Source: Haliclona indistincta
Lineage: Eukaryota; Porifera; Demospongiae; Haplosclerida; Chalinidae
Reading direction: 5' to 3'
NCBI GenBank assembly: GCA_964017065.1
Contig: OZ024788.1
Location: forward strand, 2,465,021 to 2,529,020
DNA length: 64,000 bases
A program made the position numbers and the translations under genes. This document shows positions 1 through 12,815 of this stretch, one piece after another; within the stretch, counting starts at the first letter, position 1, and each line of letters starts with the position of its first letter. The notes below the pieces were generated by a model, which ran no database searches, was not told where the DNA came from, and worked only from the letters and a program-made list of their open reading frames with translations.

Positions 1-360
1 TCTTATTATGGGTCCTTTTTATGTATGTGGGTGGAGCATGGGGTGAACCCTTAATGTATGGTGAGTAATTATTGTACATAAAATTGTCCCATGGATAGTG
101 TTACCTAGTTGATCTTATTATGGGTCCTTTTTATGTATGTGGGTGGAGCATGGGGTGAATCCTTAATCAATAGAGACTAATTGTACATAAAAAGGCTCCA
201 TATAAGAGAGGCTCTGTACATAAAAAAGCCCCATAATATTAAGGGACCAGAGTACATAAAAAAGACCCATAATATTAGGGATCTTTTGTACATAAAAAAG
301 ACCCATAATATTAGGGGACTTTTTACATAAAAAGGACCCATAATATTAGGAGACTTTCTT
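1..360. repeat. AT-rich tandem/inverted repeat cluster
   Basis: A unit beginning TCTTATTATGGGTCCTTTTT occurs at the start and again near 115. The complementary motif GTACATAAAAAAGACCCATA recurs about every 35 nt from 190 to 350, so the segment combines direct and inverted repeats. No gene is seen. It may be the edge of a foldback element that continues outside the window. Confidence 0.6.
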
Positions 361-404
361 GAAAAAAAGTACTCTTCTACCAACCCCAATTTTGTCTTTA
401 CATC

Positions 405-670
405 AGCAACTAGATCGCCAGCTGGCGATCGCGAGGTAAGCAATCACGCTATAACTCACGAACAGAGCCTTATAACCAAAATTCTTACAATTCATTTTAA
501 AGCAAATATCGACTTTAGCTTGTGTTGCAACTTTCAGCGCTTAATTTTCTGCGAGCGACGAGAAATCCTGCCGACAGACAGACAGACAGATACACACATA
601 CATACATACATACATACATACATACACAATCCGACTACCGTATGCCCCGTGGCTCCGCCCACCGAGGCAT
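405..670. repeat. Dispersed repeat family with terminal hairpin (copy 1)
   Basis: This stretch resembles 55600-55840 and 56755-57010: a region with CGCCATAACTC-like and GAACAAAGC-like words, a run of ACAGACAGAC and CATA repeats, then a short hairpin built from GCCCCGTGGC and GCCCACCGAGGC. The three copies are diverged. It is probably a non-autonomous transposon or a SINE-like unit; I could not define its termini. Confidence 0.5.
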
Positions 671-761
671 AATAAAAATTATTAATGTAGATAGAATTTC
701 CGAAGTACATGGCATACGTGTACATATCCGGTAGTTCTGCACGTGATCAAACCACACGAGA

Positions 762-3301
762 ATGTCTGAAGACTCAGAGCGGCTCCGTTCTATAGACAGA
801 CGTGAGTGTAATCGATGTGCAATGCATGGTGTTTATCCTTTGTATACGTTACTATACAGACTTATTTCAAGTACTTCGAAATCTATTGAAAGAAGAAGAA
901 GCTGAGTGGCGTCATGTTGGACTAAAACTGGGCGTACCTAAGGCACAACTGGATAGCATTCAAGCAACGAATGCACATCAAGGCGAAGCACATGCACAGT
1001 GCATGACAGAGATGCTGTCGTGTTGGCTTCAATATATGCCTAAAGAATCTCAGTTGGATAATATCATGGCAGCTCTCAGTGAAATTGATGAAAATATGGC
1101 TGACAAGCTGAAAGAAGACTATTCCAGGATTTCTCAAGCATTGTCTGTTGCAGGTAATAATCTTTACAGTATAGAAAATACATGTTTATGGTATTAAAAT
1201 TTTTGTTTATAGATTCTATACATGTAAATCCTGATGATGTTATGTCATCACTGGGAGTGACAGTCACCATGAATATCACCAACATTAGTACCAGGGGCTA
1301 TCCTGGCACAGGAAAAACATCAATTCTCGATCTTGCCATGGGAAAAGAGCCAGCCCCTCAAAGGAACAGTACCGGCTGTATTGATCCACCCTCTCGCTAC
1401 GTGCTGATCAATAGTGAAGCTGATTCCAGTGCAGCACAAGTGGAGTGGGAACACGTCACTACAGACAAGATGTTTGAAATGGTTTGTGGAGCAGTGAAGA
1501 AGACTATTGAGGAAAGTCCATTGGACAAGGCCCTGGTCCATTCAGACAAGCCTGCAGTAGCAGCACTACCTCCCTATACTGTGTTTCCTGATCTGCTCAA
1601 AGAACTGTACAGCAGCAGAAGTTCTGGTGTAATCTTCAACTCCCACTGGATGATGGTGACTGATTGTGGTGGCCAACCACCATTTCTGGATACAGCTGCT
1701 CTTTTCCTTCGAAACAGCTGTCTTCAAATCTTTCCCCTCAAACTCAACGAGCCCTTGAGCAAAATAGCAGAGTTTTCTTATTTCTTTAGTGGCAAGTCTG
1801 TCTACTGTGATCATTTTGATGTAGTGTTGAGCAATCAACAGATAATGGAGACTCTAGCCAAGTCTACAGCTTCTATTCAGCCGCTATACACACCGTCAGC
1901 AACTGAGTGTCCAAAGGGAGCTAAATTCACAATCGTGGGCACATTTGTAGACGAGGCACACCATTGCAGTGAAACAGTAGCAGAGAAAGAGACGATTCTC
2001 AAACAAGTCCTCGAACCATACAAAGCATTCCAAGTGCAGCTGGGTAATAAGGTGATCCTGCCTATCAATGCTGCCGCCATGGACACCAATACCAAGAAGG
2101 AGCGGACAGAGTCAGCAAAGAAACTTCGACGACTATTGAAAAAGGCAAATGTGACAATGAAAGTAGAGGTAAAGCTGCGCTGGTTTGGGTTTCTCCTGAG
2201 CATGCTGACTATAGCTGAGAAGGATGGTAAAGCCATACTCACACTTAGTGAGTGCTATAGACTCGGAGACTCTCTTGGGATGGATAAACCAGAGACCAAG
2301 CAAGCAATCCAGTTCTTTCACGATATTAGCCTCATCACGCATTTTGATACTCCGAAGCTCAGAGAATCTGTCATCATTGACAATAAACCAGTGCGCGACA
2401 AGCTCTCTCGATTACTCACTCTCTCATTTCTGGATGAAGACTTCCTTTCTGAGCACTACAAGGACATTGTCCTTTCTGTTGGAGCCAAGGAACTACTCCA
2501 GCACCACGGGCGTTTCACCCGGTCCACACTAGAGTCATGTGTTGAGTTCTCTGAGTCCATACCTTTGCAATTCTTTGTGGACATTCTAGAGCACGTAAAG
2601 ATAGTGGCTGCGATTGACCAAACATCAGAGTATTTTATGCCTTGCGCTCTACATTATGCTACTGAAATGCCTGACTCCTCCCACCCATGGGTGATTAGAC
2701 TGAGAGTAAAACGAGAAGTTAAAGAAGAGTATGTTCCTATCCCAGTGGGTTATCTACCAGCCATTCTAGTCTTCCTTCTCACTATGTTCTCTGATCGCTT
2801 CTTCTTATTTGGAAGCCAGCGACAATATCGAAATGTGATCAAGTTGCGTTACAATCCTGGAGGAGTGGTCTGTTTAGTGGAGCGCCATCTTCAACTGGAG
2901 GTACACTATTCTTGCTGTGACCGACTTCAGCAAGAGTGCGCGAACATTCGAAATGACGTTTTGGAGTCGATTCGTTTGACAGAAGAAAAGCTCCACATCA
3001 GAGAAGGTGCCATCATCAAGGTAGACTCTTTCCTATGCTCCTGTGGTGAGGACAGCAGGGCCCAGCACATCTGTGCCTACAACCCTGAGACACAGGTTGT
3101 GGAATGTGAGGAGACAAGAGAAGTGTTTGTATTGGAAGCTCATCATCAGCTGTGGCTAGGTGTGTTGTGATGTAGTCTCTGATGATACATGTGATAATTG
3201 TATTGATGTAGGAGCATCAATGGAGAGCACTGCACACTCTATTCACTGCAGTGACGACACCAGTGACAGTCATGAGCTACCACCACTAGCAGCAGCAGAA
3301 G
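762..3301 (+). CDS. Death-domain Roc/COR-like P-loop GTPase
   Basis: Inferred exons are 762-801, 860-1153, 1213-3159 and 3212-3301, all joined in phase 1 with GT-AG borders. The ATG at 762 opens a 13-codon first exon. Exon 2 encodes a Death-fold domain (LFQVLRNLLKEEEAEWRHVG onward). Exon 3 carries Walker A GYPGTGKTS (near 1295), a switch-II-like DCGGQPPFLD (near 1660), a G4-like VGTFVDE, then a COR-like winged-helix region (LRWFGFLLSMLTIAEKDG, near 2180). I infer a cytosolic GTP-dependent scaffold of Death-fold signalling, by analogy with ROCO proteins. The last exon donor (GAAG/gtgagc) is phase 1. If that donor is not used, the reading frame stops at 3414; if it is, it could join the phase-1 acceptor at 4752 of the next GTPase. 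No obvious polyA signal separates them, so the 3' end is uncertain. Confidence 0.72.
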
Positions 3302-3414
3302 GTGAGCACTGTATACTGGTGTGGCTAGGTCAACCTCAGCTGGTATTATGTGGTATCATGATAATACAGAGAGTGTGTGATCATGATCAGCTTGTGATGA
3401 TGGATAGTGACTAG

Positions 3415-4600
3415 TAAACAGTGTTTACACTAGTAGTCATGTATCGTTAGGTACTGTACTACCTGACGCGATGACCAAAAATGGGAAAGTATGCAGATTC
3501 ACCACACGTTTTTACTGTGTTTACACGACAGCACTTTATTTTTAGCGTCTCTGCCAGTGAAATTAACCGGAAGTTAATTAAGCAATTGGAATGTGGGTGT
3601 GGCCATGGTGGCGTTTTTAGCCGAAGCAACAATTTAGAAAATGCACATTACTCCTTGTCTAAGGCTGTGTGAGGCTTGTATTCTCTGCGAGTTTGTTGTT
3701 CAGATTCAAAATTGTTGTTGTTTTTTGTTGTTCAGACGTGCATTTTACCTTGTTCCGTTTTCGAAGTTTCCAATTTGAGAAGCGTTTTCATTTTGGCACA
3801 AAGCGCTATACTTGTTTTTATTGTCATCATGTAGAAAACGCTCATTCGCAAAGAAAAGTTTGCGTTTTCATGCGTTATCAGTTGAACGTGTCACCGTGTA
3901 AACGCACCCTCACACAGCATGTGGCAAGGGAGAAGTTTCAAAAACGAGGGTGGAGCTTTTTATGGTGGCACACATGGCTGGCAACCCAAGGAGCTTCTGT
4001 GTGGAAAGTTTAATGCTAGAGGCATTAAAGATTGCCCTTTCGCTGTTCAGAGCCACATAAGAAACAACTTTAGCATGCCTCGTCTTTACAAACATTAACG
4101 CCATTTCTTTGTTTATAAAATCTGTCGTGTCAGCTACTCGTGGCTATACTCTAAAATTGTTAGACGCCTCGGTCAATGGGATCTACGCGGTTTAGAAACC
4201 TCTGCCTGGTTTTGTAACGACCTTTCTAGACCACAGCTAAGTGATGTTGACCAATCATGTTACGTAGCTGCGGATCTCTATAGCTCATATAGAATCCTGC
4301 CACTGCCGCAATCTCAATGGAATACCGCCATGCGGCACAGATTACGGTTCCGTGCGTGCAGTTTCAATAGAATAATATTATTTTTACATCGCCTGTGTGT
4401 CCTTGCTCGTGGGTCGCATCATTTCTGTTTTGCTGTTGCTATAGTTAGACAATGTTTCCTATCGGATCTACGTGGTTTGGAAGCCCTCACACCATTACCA
4501 TATCCGCAACCTGGCTACGCTCAGACGCTATATAGCAACGGCTCTCGGGCTTCCAAATCACGTAGATCATTGGATGCGCTGTCTAATTAATAATTATGTA
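3415..4600. other. No gene; MITE-like inserts
   Basis: No convincing exon is seen. Around 3663-3919 the ends GGCTGTGTGAGG and CCTCACACAGC are complementary, suggesting a small inverted-repeat element. At 4443-4588 the ends GTTAGACAatg... and ...GCGCTGTCTAAT, with GGATCTACGTGGTTTGGAAG mirrored as CTTCCAAATCACGTAGATC, form another, and a related direct copy lies at 4157-4200. If the two flanking GTPase units are one gene, this is its intron. Confidence 0.45.
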
Positions 4601-4751
4601 TGCTTTCATTTATGTAATTGATCCCTACTATAGGAAAGAAGAAAAACACTGCATTAGAATTTAAATCCACTATGAAAATGTCACAAAAATTAATATGGAT
4701 GCCTGCATGTTTAGCTTCAATAACATTTTGACTTGATTCTCTGCTCTGTAG

Positions 4752-7700
4752 GTGATGATGAGAGTGAAGATGAGAGACAAGATAAGAGTGAAGATAAGAG
4801 TGAAGATGATGGTGAAGATGAAGCTGAGAAAAATTTCACTGTTGTGAAGGAGCACATCGAGCAGCAAGGTAGTGTGGACGTACTCTCACTCAAGTCGTAT
4901 CTTATCGGTCCTTCTTGTGTTGGTAAAACAACTACTCGGCGGCGTCTTACTGGAGAAATTGAACACTTGTCACCCGATGAGGTAGTTCCTAGCACAGGCA
5001 TTGATGCACCAGTGACAGTACAGGTACATGAGCTGTACCGTAGTATTGAACAATGCGATGTGCTTATAACTGAAGAATGGAAATCCCAGTGCTTGGAAGC
5101 GCAGTGTCAAGCGTTATGCAGCTATATTCTTAACATTGAAGATGCCATACAGCAGGAAGCAAATAATGTTCAGGAAAACTCAATTGAACTGATTCCGTCT
5201 GCTTCTACAGAACTATCTCCTGTATTAATGAAATCGCATTCTGTTGAAGCAACTTCAAAGAAGCGTGAAGATTTTGTTCCTACTATTTCAGCTGAGCCGG
5301 TACATGTACATGTATCTGATACTGAATCCACAGATGATGAAAGTCCATCACCCTCAGGTCATTCCATTGTCTCCCCACGACCAAGGCAAGACGATAAGGA
5401 AGATGAATTTACCTCTGAACTCCGATCATTAATCGAAAACAGAGATTGGAAAGGAATCAGAAAATTCCTAACAAGTGACAAGTTTACTCTCCTCCACATT
5501 ATTGATATTGGAGGACAACCAGAATTTCATGAAATTCTACCACTTCTACTGCATGGTCAGGCTATAAACTTAATTTTTCTTGACATGTCTCAAGACATGA
5601 ACTCTCCCTACGAAGTGACTTACCGTGGCAGTAATCCTAGTCGTGACGGTATCATAAAGTACACATCAGTGATTTCCGTCAGAGAGGTTATCGAGTCCAC
5701 TCTTTCTAGCATTTCATCTCTTCAGTCAAATAACAGTGCCCCCGCAGCTATTCTTGTTGGCACTCACCGCGACATGTGCAGTGAGGAAAAGGTTTCTGAT
5801 CTAGAAAAATCTGTTCGACAGTCTTTTGAAAATTTCATCTCAAGCGATGTGTTATGCCCAGTCAATAATAAGCCACCCGCGAGGTATATACACGAAGTAA
5901 ACAATGTCAGTGGAGTCTCTGACATTGTGAAATTGCGTGAACTGATTACCAAAATTGTTCACAGCAAGCGGTTCAACCCAAAGCCAGTCCCTACATCTAC
6001 TTTACTGCTGCATCTGATTCTTCGCAAGAAATTCAACCCCACTCCAGGATGGTGCAGCTTGAAAAAATGTATAGAGATAGCTGCGATTTGTGGCATCTCA
6101 GAAGAACACCTCACCGAGAAGGGTGGTATCCTCCAGTACCTGCATGACAGTTTTGGAACTATCCTCTATTACCAAGGCAAGAGCAAGAAACTGAAGATTA
6201 GTCAGCGAGTTATTGTTAACCCTAACGTCATCATGCGCCCACCAGTAGAGCTTGTTGTTACTGCATTTGGTGCTGAAGGAAATGAGGAAGAAGAAGCTAA
6301 GAGAATCCGTTTTACAGGAGAGATTCGTCATTATCTGATGGAAAGAGCTTGTAAGCCATCTGATGATAAGAAAGAATCAATTCCAACTGATGAGATTGTG
6401 GAGCTACTGGAATCACAATATATTCTTCATGAACTTGAAGATGCTAAATCTGCAGCTGATGGTGAAAAAGTCTACTTCCTTCCCTGCCTTCTTTCTTCTG
6501 ACGAAGGTGTCGTTCGTCAATCTCAAAATCGCAGCCACCTCAATGATCTCACCTATGCTCCCATCCTGCTAATACCACTGAATAAAAAACATATTCCACC
6601 TGGATTGTTTCCAGCCACGATAGTCAAATTGTCTCAGCACTGGAAACTATTCCAAACTAAATTTCAAAATGATGCTAAACAAACCCGGTTTCGAAATCGG
6701 ATTCGCTTTATCTTTAAAGGAGAACTAGAAGTTGAGTTGCGTGCTCTTTCCACACACCTTGAGTTTCGTATTCTTCATGATGACCCTAAGCCTATCAAAT
6801 CTCGACTTATATTAGAATGTCGTTCTGAGTTGGAAGAATACTTTGATGAGGTTTTGCACTCTTTACATCACACAAGAGAATGGAAATGGGAATTTGGTTT
6901 TTACTGTCCTCGCGCTATGCTTTCTGATAATATCCTACCTCATCCTGCCTGCTGCTCTAAACCGAATGAACCAGAGAAGGTCACTTGTCCTCAGTCTGAA
7001 TGTGGACATGCTGGACTAGTTGATCTCGAGGATAAACACATGTGCTGGTTTACTGTGAGTTTAAATACACCTACATGTAGTGACAGTGCTATAACTATAA
7101 TAGTTATGTTGCAATTTGTCACAGACTTGTTGTATAATAGGCTAATAGCTAGTTTTATTAATGTAACCAGCTAGTTCCATTTTCTGTTCAATTTTTCATT
7201 GCTTACAGGAAATAACTCTGAAACCACTAGTGCATTCAACTGTAAGATCTGAGTCTGCTAGTAGAGACGAAGTCCCAAAACAAGGGGAAGGTACTGTCAT
7301 CAATGTTACCCATGATTATTTTTCTCACGCGTTTTTACCAGTGTTGTGTGCATGCTTCACGCATTCTTCTGTTGTATGTAGCCTCTAGTGATCTCACTTC
7401 TAAGAGCATTTACAGGGTGAGTAGAGTGTACTTGAATATACATGAATATAGGTGCATGTTTTCCTCATGTGTAATCTCACCATGAGTACCATACTTTGTA
7501 CACAGTGTTTCTATGGCGATAGAGGATAATTAATTACTCTTGGTAATAATATTTAGCTAACTAATTTTTGGTATACCAAAGTATCACTAGAGACAACTAA
7601 CCACACTGTGGTCTAGTGTTGAAGTTTCAGCATTATCATCTTAGCACAAGTCATGATTTCCAAATATTCACTTGATATGAACGACTACCTTTATACCTAA

Positions 7701-8127
7701 CTGGAATACCTGGAAACTAACCACATTAGCTACAAAGTCATGTATTTCAATAATAATGGTAGTGATGCCAGTTACCAATTTGCCTCTAGGTACAGGTGCT
7801 TTGCCCACAATACTGAAGTTGAATAAAATGAAAGGAGCTGATGGTAAACCTCTGAAGATAGTTCAAAAGATTGCTGCTCATGACTACACAACATTCGGTA
7901 TGTATCTCTTACAAGATGAGAATTTAGAAGAGGTTGCTCTCATTGAGAAGGACAATAAAGGTGCTGAGAGTATCACACGAGCCATCCTTCAGAAATGGCT
8001 ATTAAGTGATGCACCTACTCGTACATATCAACACTTGATAGATTGTCTCAAAGAGTCTGAACTGGGTGCACTTGCTGAGCAGATATTTGAAAACACAAGG
8101 TGTGCTACCAACATACATGTACATTAA
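4752..8127 (+). CDS. Roc/COR-like GTPase with C-terminal Death domain (GTPase A)
   Basis: Exons: 4752-7054, 7209-7290 and 7790-8127 (stop). The first exon opens with an acidic SED/KSED repeat, then Walker A GPSCVGKTTT (near 4909), switch-II DIGGQPEFHE (near 5503) and G4-like VGTHRD (near 5757). A COR-like region follows, then conserved blocks such as LIPLNKKHIPPGLFPATIVK. The last exon encodes a Death-fold domain (ILQKWLLSDAPTRTYQHLID). No in-frame ATG lies between the upstream stop at 4721 and the acidic repeat, and the acceptor CTGTAG/GTGATG is phase 1, so an upstream exon must exist. The phase-1 donor at 3301 is a candidate. The frame is intact here, unlike its duplicate at 25.2 kb, so this is the likelier functional copy. 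Role inferred: cytosolic Death-fold adaptor GTPase, probably in innate immunity or cell death. Confidence 0.78.
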
Positions 8128-8440
8128 TTGTCATGATGTGTCACATGACATGTACTCATGCACTGTTGACAGTATAATTGTTTAATTGACAGCTACCAAA
8201 ATAGATTTCATGCCAGACAGCCAAATCTATTAATTTATTCTTTCTGAGCGTATAATTTTAAAGCTGCCAAATACTAATTCTACAGCAATCCATTCATACT
8301 TCCTTCTTTCTTTATGCCTAATAGAAATACAAGAAACACAGGCGATTGACCAAATTTCAACACCTGGCACAATTCTATTTCAACACTCCACTTCTATCAT
8401 AAAAACTTCGTCATTTTTTGTTGACTTTTGAAGTATTATA

Positions 8441-11400
8441 TCATTTAGTAATCCTTGCTCTTATCAGTAGTCTGTACTTATCTTTAATATCTACTGGTGT
8501 TCTGTGTGGATGGAAGGGATAGGCTGATAGTATGTGACGCCATCGATGACCCAGCTTCTGTACTCCCTCCACAATATACTGCTCCTCTTCTCGTGTGTAG
8601 GGTACACGTTCCCGTGGCAACTGCATGATAAGCATGAGCAATGAATAAAATTTATACTAATATGTATTAGCTTCATCTATTGACTGACCTTGGTTGGATG
8701 AGTCACTGTTTTCAAATTCTTCTTCCTTGGCTGTGTTCTCCTCTTCCTCTCAGTGTCTGTCTCATCTGATGGATAGTCAAATGGACTCCAATCACGAGAC
8801 GATGACTGAGTGTTTTTAATGTCACTGAGTGCATGGCTGTCTCTTCTGTCTGGAGGTGCCGCAGTGAGTGGAGTGTGTTGGTACTGTCAGCTCATGGTTG
8901 CTGTGATCACTCGATGATTGTACAGAATATTCAGATAATGATTGCTCATCTTGGCAGCTTGATGATGATGGATTAGTGGATAGCTCATCTTGATCTTGTA
9001 GTGTCTGCTGCTCTTGTGCTAGTACTTGTTGATCTTCTTGCCCTAGAGGTGGCTGCTGTTCTTGGTCACCGTGTGATGGGTGGAGTTGCTCTCGAGGTAG
9101 CTGGCTGAATGATGGCTGCCGGATATAGCTTCAGGTGAGTGGGTTACAGTGATCAAAGGCATTCTCTTCCTCACGAACTCTGTCAGGTGACGGTGGTAGC
9201 GACAAGTGCTTGAATCTCGGCTGAGAAGCTGCAGAGCATTTCTGCTGGTCACTGTCACATGAGCATTGATAGCATTACAACCAAGGCACTTGAATGTTGT
9301 TTTGTGCTTACTCATTTCTTCCACTTGTTGCCTCAGAATCAGATACTTCTCTTTCATTCTCTCGTTCTGTGTTCGTTCCTTTTGTAGCTGGCTCTGTAGC
9401 TGGCCCTGTCTGCTCACTAACTCTTCACGCTGCTTTGCTAGATTCTCTGTTTGTCTATGTTCCTCTGGGGACACTGTAAAACGCGGAATACGGAATAGCG
9501 GAATAACGGAATAGCGGAATAAAAGTGGGCGTGTAAGGTGGGCGTTGCTGAACAAAAAATAATGTAAACAACTGCAGTTCATGCACTGGGACACTGCAAA
9601 ACATGCCGGCGCCATTATTGCGTGGTCTCACACTAGAAACTAAACCCAAGACCCTAAAAAAACTTCGCCTAACAGCGCCCAGTATGGACCTAACAGCGCC
9701 CAGTATTCGCCTAACAGCGCCCAGTATTCGCCTAACGGTGCCTAGTATGGACCTAACAGCGCCCAGTATTCGCCTAACAGCGCCCAGTATTCGCCTAACG
9801 GTGCCTAGTATGGACCTAACAGCGCCCAGTATTCACCTAACGGCGCTGTTAGGCAAACACTAGGTGCTGTTAGGTCCATACTAGGCACCGTTAGGCGAAT
9901 ACTGGGCACTGTTAGGTCCATACTAGGCACCGTTAGGCGAATACTGGGCGCTGTTAGGTCCATACTGGGCGCTGTTAGGTCCATACTGGGCGCTGTTAGG
10001 CGAAGTTTTTTTAGGGTCTTGGGTTTGGGTTTAGTTTCTAGCGAGACGGCGCTAGTCCATGGTCCATGTTGTGTAGCATGAACTGACCAGTTGATTTTTG
10101 ATCAGCAACGCCCACCTTACACGCCCACTTTTATTCCGCTATTCCGTTATTCCGCTATTCCGTATTCCGCGTTTTACAGGGTCCCGTTCCTCTGTGAGTT
10201 GATCTTGTAACTGCTTCAACGTTTCTTGCTGCTTGTCTTTCTGGATCACTCCTCCTCCAATTCTCTGTGCTTTGCTCACCGCAATTTTACCAGTGCTTCT
10301 TTGATCAACCATTACTTCTCTTTCCTTATCAGATCCACTTTTCTCTCCACTGTCCTCACCTCTTTCCAAGCCTCCTTCAAGATATCTTTCTCCTTCTTGC
10401 ATGCTCTTTTCTGTTCTTTCTTGTGTATTGTTTGCTCTTTTGCTCAATCGAGGGGTGTGATCAGCAGTACAAGGTGATCGTTTTCTCTTTTCTTTGCCGA
10501 CTAGGAACACTGTTTTGAGATTCTGAAGTGGCACAATGTTACCAGCGTCCATTGTGCTAGTTAGCTCGAGCAGTGGATGCTCATCTGAGTGAGATTGCTG
10601 GGCATGGTCGCTACCTATCTCTTCTTTATTGAAGCAGTCTTTATGATCATCAGTTGCTTGTCTGTTCAGTTCTTGTTCTTTGTCCACCACATTGGTATCC
10701 AGCCAGTACTTCACCTTATCTTCCACTGGTATACGTTTAGCATCCAACCCTTTTAGTATATTCTCACAATCCAGTTCATCAGCTGCTTTCTCTACAGTAG
10801 CTTTCGTTGTCTTTGTTTGTGGGCGGCAGTGTTCTATTGTTATTGGAGGACGTGTTTTGAATGGTTTCTTCATGATCGGAGTGAGACTACCAGATGAGCT
10901 GTCTGGAAGAGTCAGGTCTGTAGGAGGTGTGGCTGTGTGCACAATTGAGAGTGAAACTTAACTAATACTCAGTGAAAAAATTGTGCATAAGATACCTATT
11001 GGTTTGGTTCGCTCAGTACAGGTGTGTAATACATATGTGATAGCTTTAGTGAGCTCCTCATTCTGTAAACACACATTATGTATGTACATGTTATAGTTAG
11101 TAGATGAGGCAGATAGTGTGTCACTGACCTGAGAAACTGCCATAGCATTGATCAGTAGAGATACTCCATCATTGATCAACAACTGCTGCTGGTTGATACC
11201 TATAGTGAGACAGACACTTTGAATATAGTGTGGACTATGAGACCACAGTACTCATGCAAGAAGTGCTGTGCACAGCTTACGGTTGTCATCAGTGAGGTTG
11301 CCGAGACAGAGTACCACATGTAGTAGCATGAAGTCACTGAGTCCTTGTCTAGTGAGTAGCTGTACTAGAATCGGCACAAGATTGGTCAACTTGGAACGAA

Positions 11401-11664
11401 TAGACTCTGTAAAATAACAATTGAGACCATTGTGATACTCATGACAAGTACACAGTTGTGTTCCCCTCATCACTTACCATTGCCATGTGTTGCTTCTGAG
11501 ATAGTCTGTATCACATGAGATATGAAAGCAAGCAGGTCCTCTAACTTGTCTTCATAAAGCTGATCCATAGTGTCAGCTTGTTTCACTAAATCCTTCAGCA
11601 GGTTAGAGAGTGCTGTCACTCCACCAAACATCTGTAGACGATCCTGTGACTTCTCTGTGTGAGA
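8441..11664 (-). pseudogene. TERB1: Truncated duplicate of TERB1 (C-terminal exons)
   Basis: It matches the 3' part of the TERB1 gene at 28984-31967: ARM-type exons from 11657 downward, an exon with a Lys/Glu-rich coiled coil and a Cys-rich motif (FKCLGCNAI...CRYHRHLTEF), and the last Myb/SANT exon (YTREEEQYIVEGVQKLGHRW, 8441-8620). The exons encoding the N-terminal ARM repeats are absent upstream of 11664. A 718-bp foldback element splits the coiled-coil exon at 9468. Near 8855 this copy has four more bases than the other (CCATG against T), shifting the frame, and about 470 bp coding a Gln/His-rich tract are missing. It keeps Lys where the full-length copy has a stop. It could still yield a short Myb-domain transcript but reads as a decayed copy. 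Confidence 0.8.
9468..10185. mobile_element. Foldback transposon in the TERB1 duplicate, 9-bp target duplication
   Basis: The 718-bp insertion is flanked by GTTCCTCTG at 9459-9467 and 10186-10194. The empty site exists in the other TERB1 copy at 30497-30505. The ends are near-perfect inverted repeats (GGGACACTGTAAAACGCGG against CCGCGTTTTACAGGGTCCC) about 80 bp long. Inside, both arms carry arrays of a roughly 21-bp unit (CCTAACAGCGCCCAGTATTC and variants), inverted about a centre near 9842. There is no coding capacity. The 9-bp duplication is compatible with a Mutator-like superfamily, but that is an inference. Confidence 0.9.
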
Positions 11665-11828
11665 GAGAGGGAGCAAGTGAGTGAGTGAGTGCTCCAAGCT
11701 GCATGCACTTTCTCTCCATGATCTATAAGTACAATATTTAATATTCGATTTTATGCTGCACTGTACCATATTAACAATACCTCCATGTAAAGGACGCGTC
11801 CATGTAAGGGACCTACTGGTTTCTGCAA

Positions 11829-12693
11829 GGGGTGGTCACTCCAATTGGTCCTGTACTCACATCTGCGACCGCGGTCAAGATTTGGTCAAGTGGTCAAGAC
11901 AGAAATAAGGGAACGGTCAAGAGTCAACGTCCAATCGCAGCTCTCTGGTCAACGGTCAAGAACAGCCGTTGTAGCTAATTATAACGTTAATTACCAGGGG
12001 CTATCACGTGCTCACTCATATCACACCCCTTAGCTGGATCACGTGAGGGTGGGGCTGGCTGCTGCAGTCGAGTCGACTACATGTAGTAGACAAACAAGCA
12101 GAATGATTATTTTGAATTATACTCTTTCAGCTGTAAAATTACTGTGCACATTATGAAGCCATGCAGTTATTCAATCACCAGTACTGCAGTCATTCATCGG
12201 CAGACAAAGTATACTCGTCATGCTCAAGTCAGCAGTCGTTCTTAGCATAGATCTTGTTTTTAGGCAGCAGTCTTCTGTAGTGACCAACGTCTGACGCTAC
12301 AATTTAGAAACATTATACTCTGGACCAGATCCAGGAGGAGCTCGAGAGGCGAGTTGCTCGATCTCTTCCCCGCCGTCGTCAACGCGGGATGTCCCTGTAG
12401 CTAAAGTCGTTCGTTGGAGACATTTCCATCGAAAACGACTCCGATCTCCAGGTAGTGCATGTCGGCAACAACACTAGCACACACTAAATCTCTGCATTTT
12501 ATTAACAGTGCTCTGCGCTCCTTCGGTGAAGAGAGTGAGAAGGAGTTCCGCATGCCCGTTGATGCCCTACGGTCAAGGGTCAAGTAGTCAAAATCGGTAC
12601 GGTCAAGCGGTCAAGGCCCAATTTGGCCGGTCAAAATTCTTGACCGCGGTCGCAGATGTGAGTACAGGACCAATTGGAGTGACCACCCCTTGT
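11829..12693. mobile_element. Inverted-repeat element between the TERB1 duplicate and the paracaspase
   Basis: The ends mirror each other for about 55 bp: AAGGGGTGGTCACTCCAATT... at 11829 and ...AATTGGAGTGACCACCCCTT at 12693, both continuing through CTCACATCTGCGACCGCGGT. A possible short target duplication (TTCTGC) flanks it. Internal GGTCAAG-type words recur. No protein is encoded. It lies just upstream of the paracaspase start and may affect its promoter. Confidence 0.8.
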
Positions 12694-12815
12694 TCTGCAG
12701 ACTGACCGCTAGACCATTGCACAAGCGACACACGGTGCTCACGTGATTGTGAATCGAAAAGAAAAACGCCCATTATGGTTGTGCCTGCAGTTACTTAGTA
12801 AACAACATTGACACG

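Larger units (their letters stand above)
4601..11664. repeat. Segmental duplication block A (GTPase + TERB1 3' part)
   Basis: From about 4601 the sequence is collinear with 25076-31971, coding and non-coding alike: a GTPase on + followed by the 3' exons of TERB1 on -. Similarity starts at the word GCTTTCATTT and ends beside a GAGT/GAGA microsatellite. Block A differs from block B by a 718-bp insertion (9468-10185), loss of about 470 bp of a Gln/His-rich coding segment near 8935, and many small changes. Confidence 0.85.
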
